From assembly GCA_030141605.1 (NCBI GenBank), contig JAQGDQ010000037.1, forward strand, positions 749,001 through 813,000: DNA of 64,000 nucleotides. Reading direction: 5' to 3'. How positions within the stretch are numbered: the stretch's first letter is position 1; the number at the start of each line of letters is the position of its first letter. Shown here one piece after another: positions 22,666 through 34,300 of this stretch. A program made the position numbers and the translations under genes. The notes below the pieces were generated by a model. That model made no database searches. It was not told where the DNA came from and was given only the letters and a program-made list of their open reading frames with translations. This stretch comes from Tubiluchus corallicola. Lineage: Eukaryota; Priapulida; Priapulimorpha; Priapulimorphida; Tubiluchidae.

Positions 22666-23790
22666 TTAGGAAAATTTTTCTGAGAGAAGAATTGGAGCAG
22701 AACGAGGCCTGACAGGTCGAGACATATCAAGAATTGTTGGCTCGGCTGAGTTAGTTCTGTTAAGTTTATTAGCATTAGTTGTATTATTGACATGTGATGG
22801 AGTGCTTAAATCACAGATGTTGTTTATCACATAATTTTTCATATCCACATTTTTGAATTTACTTTCGGTCTTGTATTGAGCCTGAAGTTTTGATTTGTGT
22901 TTGGTTAAGTTTGTAGCTGAATTTGCCATCTGCTGTGAATTTGTAACAGCAGGAAATGACCGTTTGTCATGCACATTGGGTAGCAGAGATGACCGAGGAT
23001 GTGTTGTTGATACATGCGAGTAATGGCTTCTTCCATCATATGTGCTGTGTCCACATTCTTCACAAACATAAATCTTCTCTCTTCTTTGCTTATAGCCACA
23101 TTTTATGTTAACTTGATGTACCTTGAGTTGATGTGACTCCAGACAAATGCGTTGCGTAAATGAAGCCTCGCAGTAATTACATTTGTATGGTCGAACACCA
23201 GTGTGAATGCGGGTGTGCCGTTTTAAATCGTATTTGTCATGGAAACCTTTCATGCAGAAAGAACAAACGTACCTCTTGATGTCCGAGTGACATTTTACGT
23301 GTCGGCGTAAATGTCTCCTACTTTTGAAAACTTTACTGCACTTTGTACATGACAAGTCTTGCTTTTCCGCTTCCTGTATTTTTTGCCTTGATTGCTTTTC
23401 TGGCACAGCAAGTGGATTTTCGATGCCAAAGCCTCCATTAATAACTCTGACTGGTTTGCTTGGAGACATTCCAAGCCTGTTATGTATGAAAGCAATATTA
23501 GGAAACGGTGCAAGTGGACTGAGCACTCCGGCAGCATTTTGACAGAGTGTGACATTTTGGTTTTTTGGATGGTCCAGTTTTTCTTTGCTGATGTTTGCAT
23601 TGTTGTGTGACGCATCTGACTTAATTTCGAAGCCATTGATTTTCATCTGTTTACAAGATGTCTCATCATAGTTTACATTTTTATGTTTTGTTACATTTGC
23701 TGGCTCATTTTCATGATTTTCTGTTTGTGAATTGCTGTATGCTCGTTGTGTTATGCTGGGATACTTGCGCACCAGAAATGACCTTGGCAT
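22666..23790 (-). CDS. OVOL: OVOL (Ovo-like) SNAG zinc-finger transcription factor
   Basis: There are 374 codons in one exon. It opens with a SNAG repressor motif, MPRSFLVRKYPS, which recruits LSD1/HDAC-type corepressors in Snail, Gfi1 and OVOL proteins. Four C2H2 fingers occupy about 148-264: C148/C151/H164/H168; C176/C179/H192/H196; C204/C207/H220/H225; C243/C246/H259/H264. The order and linkers (KRYVCSFCMKGFHDKYDLKR; HTGVRPYKCNYCEASFTQR; RREKIYVCEECGHS) are diagnostic of Ovo, a DNA-binding regulator of epithelial and germline fates. The C-terminal tail is Ser/Asn-rich with ILDMSRPVRPRSAP, function unknown. The start is fixed by the SNAG motif, which must be N-terminal. It converges with GADD45GIP1, 775 bp apart. 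Confidence 0.94.
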   Translation of the reverse strand: MPRSFLVRKYPSITQRAYSNSQTENHENEPANVTKHKNVNYDETSCKQMKINGFEIKSDASHNNANISKEKLDHPKNQNVTLCQNAAGVLSPLAPFPNIAFIHNRLGMSPSKPVRVINGGFGIENPLAVPEKQSRQKIQEAEKQDLSCTKCSKVFKSRRHLRRHVKCHSDIKRYVCSFCMKGFHDKYDLKRHTRIHTGVRPYKCNYCEASFTQRICLESHQLKVHQVNIKCGYKQRREKIYVCEECGHSTYDGRSHYSHVSTTHPRSSLLPNVHDKRSFPAVTNSQQMANSATNLTKHKSKLQAQYKTESKFKNVDMKNYVINNICDLSTPSHVNNTTNANKLNRTNSAEPTILDMSRPVRPRSAPILLSEKFS

Positions 23791-25523
23791 CGTATCTAAC
23801 GTGAATGTAATGGTAAATGCAACAGGTCTGATGTTTTTATGTAAAGTCAGAATTTTTCTAATTTCTCCAACACAGCCTGTTCTTTGCTCTGAAATGAAAG
23901 AATTATTTGATTACAGCTACATTGTTCGGCAGTCCTTGTATTACTGCAAGTTGTGTAAGTTTGACTGTCCATTTTTATTTTTAGCTAGTTATGTATTAAT
24001 CTAGCAAATCATTTGTGAATTTCACAAACATGAGCTAAATTGCAATGTGAATAGCAGAATAGGTCAAAAGTTGCAAGTACAAAGTTATAGTTGAAAAAGT
24101 AATATGAAACAGTGGATGAAGATTACATTAACATGTTCCATAGTTTCTGAGCTTTACAGTTGAGAACTATAGCTCATCCTAACCTGCCAAAAGAATAGGT
24201 AAAAGGTTGCTAATTTAACAAACCGTTTAAAAAGAATGCATTGAAATTGCATTAAATGTACACTTGGCTCAAGTTTTTAAAAACAGTAGCACACATCCAA
24301 GCAAACAAGCATAATTAAAAGCGCTACCGTATAGTCACGTGGTTATGGGAGTGGAAATAAACTAGTTGTGCACCTTGGATACTGTTTTTTTGAAATGAGA
24401 AATGTAGCAGTATTAGTGTTTGTCAGTGACAGCCCTCCCATAAAAATTGGTTCTTGACCTTCGACCTTTAGATCCCATAGATGCATCAATTCTAGTATAC
24501 GTCAAGGTCAATTATAATTTTGTTGTGCTACAACCCAGTGGGTAATTTGGCAGTTATAACCAATCATCCTAACTGAATGCAGGAGTACTGGAAGCTGAAT
24601 ATAAACTGAAGAGGTATCTCATGTTTCATACAGTAGTGCAGTAAATTCCTGAATCTTGTGAATTTTGTCAGACACTGCCCTTCTTTGAAGCGGCTGCACA
24701 AATCCTGTTCTCTGATATATACTTTTGGAAAAGACCCACTCCGTAGGGAAAACTATTTTGTGTCTTACAAGATACCGAAGATGTTATTTAATTTTTCAAG
24801 CATGGGACTAGGCATATATTTGAAGTAGTTTCGTAGGATTGGTTCATGTAAATCATATTAGGCTAGAATTGCCCATACATCCACTCCATTAAATGGGGTA
24901 GTACACTTCTTTCTTCTATTTGGTACAGCATGTTTTACCTTGCTATTTTAGTACTTTTTATCTTATGTATAGTACAAGCCGTTCAAGCAGTCCGTAGAGC
25001 CATATATATTGAGTGCTGACGAGTGATTATTACTAGTTGCTTCTGCTTTCAATGTTAGACTCGTTAATAAACAGTAACTGTTAGTTTTTAGTCTAAGGTA
25101 ATAACTAATAATATCTAATACATTTTTCAATAAGATTTTTCATTAAGTTCTTTGCACAGTGTACCATGTGAAGACGTTTACAGCACTTGTGTTTGCCATC
25201 TACTAAAGCCACAATTAAACTAGTTAGCAAAAACCAGATTATCGTTAATCGCTTTTGTAGTTTTTAAAATGGGCTAATGTTTCTAGTTGTTATTTTTGCA
25301 AAATTACATTAAACAATGTAATGTAACACGTGTAGTTTTGACATTTTGGTATATGTATACCGTCCCATCTAGCTATTTTATTGAATAGTAAAACTTTTAA
25401 TCGACTTGCTTAACATTAATTACTGGAAAGTTTTCTAGAAGTGCACGAATCTAGACTAGTAAAAATTATTTTCGCTAAAATATAAATTTTACGTAAATTA
25501 TGTACTGCAAATACGTGTATACG

Positions 25524-26317
25524 TACCTGTTCTTCTTCTTTAACAAGGAACAACAGTTTATGAAGCACTAAGGGAAGTAACATTAGCGCGTTTACCTGTT
25601 TATTTTGCCGGGTTTGCTACGCATGCCATGCTTTAACGTTACCTGTGCTATTTGTAAAACGCGAAGCAAAAACGGAAACGAAATGAGTTCTCGCTGTGTG
25701 TCTGTTCAATGATTACGATTGTTTTTGGTGTTTGCTACTTTTTTGTTTGTACTTCGTGGTTTGAAAATCTGTACAAAGGACCAGTATAACAACTATCTGC
25801 AAATGTGTAAATCAAAAAGAAACCCGTGTCTCCTGTCGAGCACAGAAGGAAAACCAGGTGCGTCTATAATTTCTTTTTCATCAATAAGGGCACTTGAAGC
25901 GTACCGCCAATAAAGTAAAAAAGCAATATAAATCTTGAAATTATAAAAAGTCAACTGATAGTTAATTCAAAAAGCTGTGCTTCAGTTCTATATGTTATCA
26001 AAGATATTCAGAAACTGTAATAACTTCATGATTTTTGTTCATCCACCTGGCAATGTTTGTTCTATATTTTACCAAAGCTGTTTCAGAAACTACGAGAATG
26101 TTGCGATTTTTTAAGTCCATCTAGCAAACTTCTTGCGAGGGATAAGACTAGCATCGTGTCGTGCTTTTCACTTCGGGTTTTCCAAAAGTTTAACGGTACA
26201 ACAGGTGCTTACCATAACAATAGAGTTCCAATCAAAGCAATCTGTGCACGGCTGACTGCAGGAACAGGTGGCAGGTGTTCCCGCTCGGCTGAGGAAATCG
26301 TTAACTACTGCCAGGTG
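25524..26317. promoter_or_regulatory. Cluster of CAGGTG / ACAGGTA motifs upstream of OVOL
   Basis: TACCTGT (ACAGGTA on the - strand) occurs at 25524, 25593 and 25640. CAGGTG occurs at 25855, 26202, 26265, 26272 and 26312, four of them within 116 bp. CAGGTG is the E2-box bound by Snail, ZEB and some bHLH factors. The site lies 1.7-2.5 kb upstream of the OVOL start and its local GC content is higher than the surroundings. A role as an OVOL enhancer or promoter is inference. Confidence 0.45.
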
Positions 26318-26429
26318 TTGCTTTTAACCGAACTGATTTATGAAACTTTTTTGTTACTCTGGATCTCGGCTAGGTTAGGCGAGGTACTATAGTACTAAAA
26401 ACAGTGAGATGCAGTGAAATTGCAAATAC

Positions 26430-26778
26430 CAGGGCCGTATTAATAGCCTATAGGCCCCAACGGGCAAAACAGTACACAGGACCCCCTAACTTCTTACACA
26501 ACTTCTCACAGGAATAAAAATGTAAATAATCAATAAAAAGCATTATATTTATTGTACTGATACTTCCAACAAAATCAGTGTTTAAGCATTAAAAAACTTG
26601 CTGTACAGCAAAGATGAATCAACACAAACGTTTGAATAATAAAACATGTCTTGAAAAACACAAAAATTTCAACATCAACAGTAAGTCACATTTTGATATA
26701 CATAGATTAGCACGGGGCCCCCTGTGCTTGTTGAGACCCCGGGCAACTGCCCAACATACACACGTTAAGACGGCCCAG
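26430..26778. mobile_element. hAT-like MITE with exact 8-bp target duplication
   Basis: GCAAATAC is repeated exactly at 26422-26429 and 26779-26786. The element starts CAGGGCCGTATTAA and its right end, complemented, reads CTGGGCCGTCTTAA. The 8-bp duplication and CAGGG start suggest the hAT superfamily. It is 349 bp with no transposase. A decayed relative is at 2055-2345. Confidence 0.8.
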
Positions 26779-28322
26779 GCAAATACTCAAACTTCTAGGA
26801 GTAATAATGTAAACAAAATTCATTTTTTAAATAAGCACCCATTTTGATTATTGGGAACACAAAAAATTCAGTGTCATATATGGGTAAGAGGTTTTTACAA
26901 TCCCTTTCAAATGCAAAACTGTGTCGAACACAAAACGTAATTCAACACTCTGCTATGTTTAACCTTTTCACATAATGAACTGCGATTGGATACATAGCCA
27001 TAACGTTTTCAATTTGCCTCCCACAATATTTTTCCAAGTTAGTTCACATTGCTCGTTCACGTGATGCCATATATAGCGACTACCTGGAATGACCAGCAGA
27101 TCCGTTCAAAGCACTTTGCGAATTCTACGCAATTGGTTCTGACCTATTGAGATTTTTATTGCAGTAGTCAACATAAATTATCATTTGTTGCTGCATTATT
27201 TCTTTTGTAACTATTTATGATTTTATTATTCACAATAATAAAAACAAGAAATGTATCAACTATAAGAACAACAAATGTTTTACACGAGTGAGTGAGGAGA
27301 GGAAGAGATCATGTTACGCACTCCAGCTTGTTTTTTTCTCAAATTTACCATTAATCTAAGCAGCACTAACACAAGATTTTCTTCCTGGTGCGGTCCAGAG
27401 GTATATCAGTAGCCTTACTAAAAATTCTGTATTAAGGTTTTCTGTGTAAAAATTTGTGTCAATACCTTCTGCGTAAATTGAACGCATTGTATGGTCATGG
27501 TAAATCTAATAATTCTAAAAAACAAATAATCACATACAACTTTATTACAACAAAACAACAACAACAGCAACAACAAAAGAAAAACATATTAATCTGAAAT
27601 AGTAGTGAAAGACATTTTGTATTTTGAAAGCAGTGCCGTGCTTAGTGACTAATATATTCAATGAAAGCAGACGTAATTTGTTTACAATATTTGCAGTAAA
27701 GCATTTGCATATGAAAGTTACAAAAAAGCGGTGATTCACATTGGTGTGATAAACTACGCACAATTATTGAAAAATTAGTCAAAATAGCAAGCATTTTACA
27801 ATAAGAAATTTTACTCTTACAAACAGCCAAAAATAATTTTTTACATTATTTGGTGCATTTGCCAGCATTTTTTTTAACATGACCAATAGAATAAAGCTAA
27901 AAGTAGTTGAACTATTACGAAGATAAAAACTTAACATATAACAATAATTGTAGAAACACACCTTTTCACGGTATACATATATCTAAATATAGTAGCAAAA
28001 ATAGATTCTCTTTGAGGCCAAATAATTTATCAAAAATATACTTGTCATTAATAGTAACAAATTAAACAATTTCCCCCATAACTGTGCTTCATAATAATGC
28101 ATATATTCTTGCAAAAATACCCCATATAGACAACTCTATTGTGTTTGCAAAACTATAAGTTTCCCATTACCATTGTATGATCATAATTTAAATAAATTTA
28201 GTATAATCAAATATAATTTTTGCACTTAACAAAACAAGTGTAATTGTATTAACTGTCCATGATCTAAAAATATCCATCTACTTAAGTTATTGGTAGCTCA
28301 TGGTTTTTCACATCTTCAATAT

Positions 28323-31300
28323 TTAAAGTGCTGGGCAGTTAAGATGTGAGCTCCCTTCATAGTTTCCTGCAAGACAAAAATATTATTGAAGTTAAGAATG
28401 AAAATAATTGGGGTAAAATCCCTCTATGAGGTAAATGGTGTAGAGTGAGAATTGAAGCGGTTCACCCATGCACCCACTGTATAGTCTTGGTGCCATCTTT
28501 ACTTTGGTAACCAAGATGCTGCTGTTACCATTGGACTCACAGATGCCCGTGTTATTCACTTGATTAATATCAAGGAAAAAATCAAGGCACAAATGCAGTA
28601 CTTACTAATGTGGCACCTTCTATTTAATTGCACTTAATAACACGCTTTCACGGGGGATACACATAAAGGCAAACTCTATAGTGCACTTGATAGTTGACCA
28701 ACGCTCGAGTGGAAAAGTACAGTTATCTAAGAGTAAACTTCTACGTCATTAAAAATTAAATTCAATCTAAACCCTCACCTAATAATAAGCGTTTACAACC
28801 TAAAATCCTAAAATCTTACACTCATTAAGAATTTTCAATTTATTTTATTATAAACTTACTATAAAACTTGTTTATTTTGATTTTTTGTCACTTTGTTATT
28901 AGCAGTATCAAATTTGAAAAAATGCCATTTTTGTTCTTGAGACAAATGATGTAATGAGTACAGTCACAATGTCACGAAAGATCGATAAACAAACATTGGT
29001 AACCAAAGACGCTTTCTGTACCTCGTACATTATCCTCACTCACTCTCACCAAAGACGCAAAGACACCAATGCACGTTAAAAAAATTCAATGTCTGTTGCG
29101 GCTTTATAGGTCTCTAAATGAGTTCCTTAACACCTTTACCTAATAAAGAGCAGACTCACAACCGACTAGAGAAAAGGATCTCATGATGGAAACGTCATAA
29201 ACTATCTGTAAAGTAACAGCTGAAGCAGGCATATCTTTTTATTTCTGAATTTTTTTGAAACCGCTCTTCAATTTCACATCTGGATGCTGAACACAGTTGT
29301 ACTGATTTTGTCTTAACCAATTTTCCTTACTTATTTGTTTCATGCATTATGCTGAGGATAGTCGCATTAATGTGGTACATTGATGGATACAGAAAGAGAC
29401 GTAGAGAAGACGTGCGACTCACCACTTATTACGGCATTATATACTTCTGAGTGCATACTGCTGTCTGGAGTTGAAACAATGAGTGAAACCATGTCATCAT
29501 GTTTTGAAACATGTACAGCATGCGCATCGGGTATAGCAATGTCGACACCATTGATGAATCCAGCCGCTCCTGTAAAACAATACATTATCACAAAACCAAA
29601 ATATCAGACTCAAAAAATGTCTTCCCAAACTCTAGAAACTAAAATTTCAACATTTATTTTACAAATAACTATGGCAGAATGACAGCCGAGTGGTGACATT
29701 CATATGTTTCATTCCGTGAACGGCATGTGATTCAATACCTGTTCTGCCATTTCACCTACCATACTGATTTTGGCTGTTTAACTCATGAAGGGAGGATGTA
29801 AACATATTCGAGTGGCTGAAATACTTCTATTGGGCCAGTAGCTCATTTACCAGGATGTCCTTGACAATGAGCTATGTTCTAGTCATGCCACAATCATCAC
29901 ATTAAGAAGGACAATGCCACTGTATGCTGGATTCCAGCTTGCAGTGTGCCAAAGACAATAATAAAATGCCTAAAGAAAATTTAAATACAAGTGTAGATTA
30001 GTAAGAGCCAAATAGAATCATACTGCAGCAACAGCAATAATGAATTTTAACAAGTTTACAAGGTTTTGTGGATAAACCTTGCATAAAATAATTTCTTACC
30101 AAGATACGGTAAAATTGTGACAAGTTGGTTCTTTTTCACTATGGCCAAGAAGATATCCGGTTTCGGTCCATATTCAAAAATTTCCAAATCAACTGCATCG
30201 CTATAATCAATTTTGAATTTGACTTCGAAGTGATCTTCAGCTTGATCATACTTTAAAATCTGAAACAAGATACTCACAAATAAGACCTAAGACAATAACA
30301 AAACAACTACAAATTATTTTTTGATGATTTTAACTAATTAAAAAATAAGATTTTGTGATATTAAACCTAAAACATGCCAATTTAAAAGTTTGTGCTTATT
30401 TGAATTTCTACCATACTAAGCATAAAAATTGGTTGTTTGCTTGCCAGACTTATTTTCCACTCATTGCAAAAAGGGTGAAACTGCAACACAAAACAAGAAC
30501 AACAAACAAAAATAAAGTAAATAAACATGTAAATATATAAGGAACAAGCATTAACATACCAGTAGTGTGTGCATATTAATACAATGTGCAGGACTTTATT
30601 AATTGTACAAAGCATTTTCAAACTTGATAAACCTAATCTTCTGTGAGAATGTTTTATTTACTAATTTTACTAATGTATTATTTTAATTGTTAAGTCTTTC
30701 ATAGTCTATATTGTACACTCATGCTTAATTTCCAGTGATATAATATTATGTAAATTCAAGTTAAACTTCTAATTTAATTTTTTTAACTAATGAATGCACT
30801 TACAAACTTTTTTGAGGATTTGTAAATTTTCAGAAATCAACAGAGCAGTGACAGCTCGTGTATAGGTACTGTGGTACTGCAGCATCCTCTGTTTTCACTC
30901 ATTATTGTCGATAATATTTAATATAATAATCTTTTTTCTTCAGTTCTTTCTTTATACTTGTGGGGAAGCAGAGCATGTGAGGGAAGTACAATTTGCTTTA
31001 CAGTCCAAGCAACGTGGTATTTGGCCTCTGTGCGCATGCGGCTATGCACACAGGTCTGAGATAAGACACTGTACTTTAGGTAGACAGAGTACTGTCGCTC
31101 ACTGCAGTACGTGTTGTCAGTTGTCACGTGTTTAAAAGCTGTGTATCAGCATATGCTTGAACTGCGACAATTTGGGCTATTCATAAGAAAACAAGATTTT
31201 TTGTTTAGAAGTTTATGAAGGTTAGGTTTAAATTAGTTTGTTTGTTTAAAATTACAATTACAATATTATAATTACCTATGTTTGTTTCGTTTTATATAGT

Positions 31301-34300
31301 ATTAAAACAATAGCTAAAATTTTTTAATTTTGTAGCACTCTCACTAATTTTTGCTATGAGCTGCCACTGCAACAGTGGTCTATAATAGCGGCATACTGAA
31401 CGCACAACTACAGGCATCTATATATTGTGTGAATGCTTTATTTCTTGTGAAATTTTGATATCACTGAGAATATTTCACCTTCAGGCAGTAAATATTGACA
31501 GCAGGTTTTCCTGAAATGAAGCCACTAGCAAAGTAGGACAATGTGTTAAAATAATCGATCAGGGAAGACCAGAAAAATTATGCTGGTGTGAAAAATATAC
31601 GCAGCTTGCTTTAGCTTACAGTACATTTTATATAGCTTTGTTGTGTAATTGTAAAAATTGACAATATATGAGCCTTACCAATACATGAAGTTCAGATTCT
31701 GGATTCAGGCAAGTAGAAAAGAAGAAGCATAATTCACCATCCAAAACATAATGTATAACATCCTTGTATAAATGTGTATCAGCCTCATTCAAATGCACAG
31801 AGACAAATTGTTTCTGAAAATACAAGATCATCAGCAGCCATCTGTCACACAGTTTGCTTTATTCAAATGATCATAAGCCAGTTGGCCTGAAAATAATATT
31901 CCTCTTCTCAGTCTCCAACCCAGATCATAAATGTTAAAAGTCAAACGTAGTAAAAATACTTACAGTCTGATGGTCGAATTTAAACAGCAATGAATGGTGA
32001 TCTTCTTTTTCGGGGATTTCACAAGCAAAAACCAAGAAGTAATCTCCATTGAATGCAGCTGCATCGACGGCCGTGATTTCTGAAAAAATGACATAAAACA
32101 TTACTACACTAATTTCAACGTAAGTAATAACTTTTTAGTTACTAATATTAATTTTTGAAATAAATTAGAAGTTTCACTTTTTGTTGATTCAGATGACACA
32201 GTTAAGCTAGGACTCCATTTGAGGGCAATGTGTGATCTGTGGCATACTGACTGTTTCCATGTGCCTGTGGAAAGCTATGCGTCTTAACAAAGCTCAAGGG
32301 TTCTTTTCACTATTTTTGGTTGCCTGTTCACGAAAACTGGGAATAATTTTTGAAATTTCAGCATGATAATTACAGCAGTGGCATTAGCTTATTACTGAAC
32401 TATTCAAGGCAAAGGAAGTTTTGGGTGAAAAACATTTTGAAAGAAGAGAAAAGTACAGCATGTATCATTGTTTAGTGAAATTAACTGTAAGTACAGATGC
32501 ATAGCATAGAATTATACGCTTCTTATTGCTGATTGTATGTCCCTAAGTGATCAAAATTTCACTTAACCCGAATTTCCAGTTAGCGAAAATCATTATCAGA
32601 AAATCTGAACTCGCTTGATACCATAAGCATCTGTGTATTGCTGCATCATGCATATTCAGACCTACACGAGTGAATACGTATCACAAATCACACATTACGG
32701 ATTATGTACACACTGAAACACTACAATGTATTTAAATACAAATTGTTGTATATGAGTTACATATCACGTTATACACATTATTTACACAAGGAGTCATAAC
32801 TTTACAACCAAAAGTAAAGAACTAGCATTAACTGTGTTCTACATTCCATTCTATGTGCTACCAGCACAGGCTCACATTAGTATGTACAAAGGTAAAACAG
32901 GATGTCCAATGTATTCACTCACTGTTAAAGTTAATTATCTGTTTTACTTCATACAATCCACTGGACTCATTGAAAAACATGACAGAAGAACTAGCATTAT
33001 CATCCTCCACTCCGATGACAATGTTCAGCTCATCACCAATGAAGAAAGTATCTACATCGGTTACAGTCGCATTTGTTAGGAAACCATGTAAATTGCCATT
33101 TGTATCTACCACAGTTGTCCCCTTTATGCCTGCAACGTAAATGAAGGTGATTAATTCAAGGTGAGTGTTTAGCTAATTTAAGCATGGTAAAGTGAGCTCT
33201 TACTAATCTAGGCAGCTTAAGAAAAGTGTAACTATGTTAACTATCAAGATTTGAATTGATTTTCTTTGCTAATCACGCAAGTCACTGAAGCATTAAGAAT
33301 ATAATAAAATAATTCGAAATAATACTGCCAGATGGGCTGAAAGACATAAGAAAAATTTGGATGTCTGCATCAATCATCTTGGTTAGTACTACCAACAACA
33401 GTACTATAGTATAGATATTTAAAAAATTTCTTGTTAATGAACTTCTGACAGCGAGACTTTTGTAAAAAGTTTCTATGCAATTTTCGCAAAATTGTTCAGG
33501 AAATTCCAATTCCAAAACAATAACTTTGCAACTTCACTAAATATTTTAAGATGCTGATTAGTTTGATTGATTTAGGTCCTGTTTAACTAATGGGAAGCAG
33601 AAAGTGTCTCTGCATGATAGTATATCATTTTGCTCCAATCTAGAGTCAGGGTTCCCCAGGGATCAGTGTTAGGGCTAATTTTAAGAGTATTTATGTTGCA
33701 TATTTAATATTTCAAAAGTAAAAATATTGTTAATACATGGTGACGAGAGTCGAGTATATTTTTCTCTTAAACCTAAAATTCCTCATTCTACAACAGCAAA
33801 CATCGAAAACTGTATATCTGATATTAGAGTTTGGATCACCTCAAACAGTTAAAACTGAATAAAATGAAAACCGAATGTCTGATTATAGGTCAAAGTTCAC
33901 ATTTAAATTTTGTTACTCTTGTTGGCATATATATTGGTGAATCATTGACATCTCATAGGCAGACCATCAAGAACTTGGGTGTAAAAATTTTTTGGTCTTA
34001 AGTCTTTTAATTAATATATAGTCACCGTTTGTAATAGTGCATTTTATCATTTATATAACTTTTACCATGAAATGAAGCATCTTCTAACTAGATCATCTGC
34101 TGAAACACTTGTGCGTGAATTTATATCATCCAGGCCTCACTATTGCAACAGTGTTCTAGTTGGTTTACCCATTATAAATTTTTTAAATTATAATTAATAC
34201 AAATTTCTGCTGCTCGATTTATTACTGGCACCAAAGACACTGGATTTTATTACCGGTACATCTTATACACATCTTGTATAATGCAGTTTGAACAGTTCCA

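Larger units (their letters stand above)
23791..28322. other. OVOL upstream region and 3' flank of the large gene
   Basis: No coding exon is recognised in about 4.5 kb. It holds a cluster of E2-box-type motifs (25524-26317) and a hAT-like MITE (26430-26778). TTTATT at 27541 (AATAAA on the - strand) is a possible polyadenylation signal for the large gene. Apart from these I see only AT-rich sequence. Confidence 0.5.

Noticed and set aside
23324-24004. Three + strand ORFs of 72-90 codons.
   Set aside because: Mostly shadows of the OVOL coding exon on the other strand; the part beyond it has no recognisable content.
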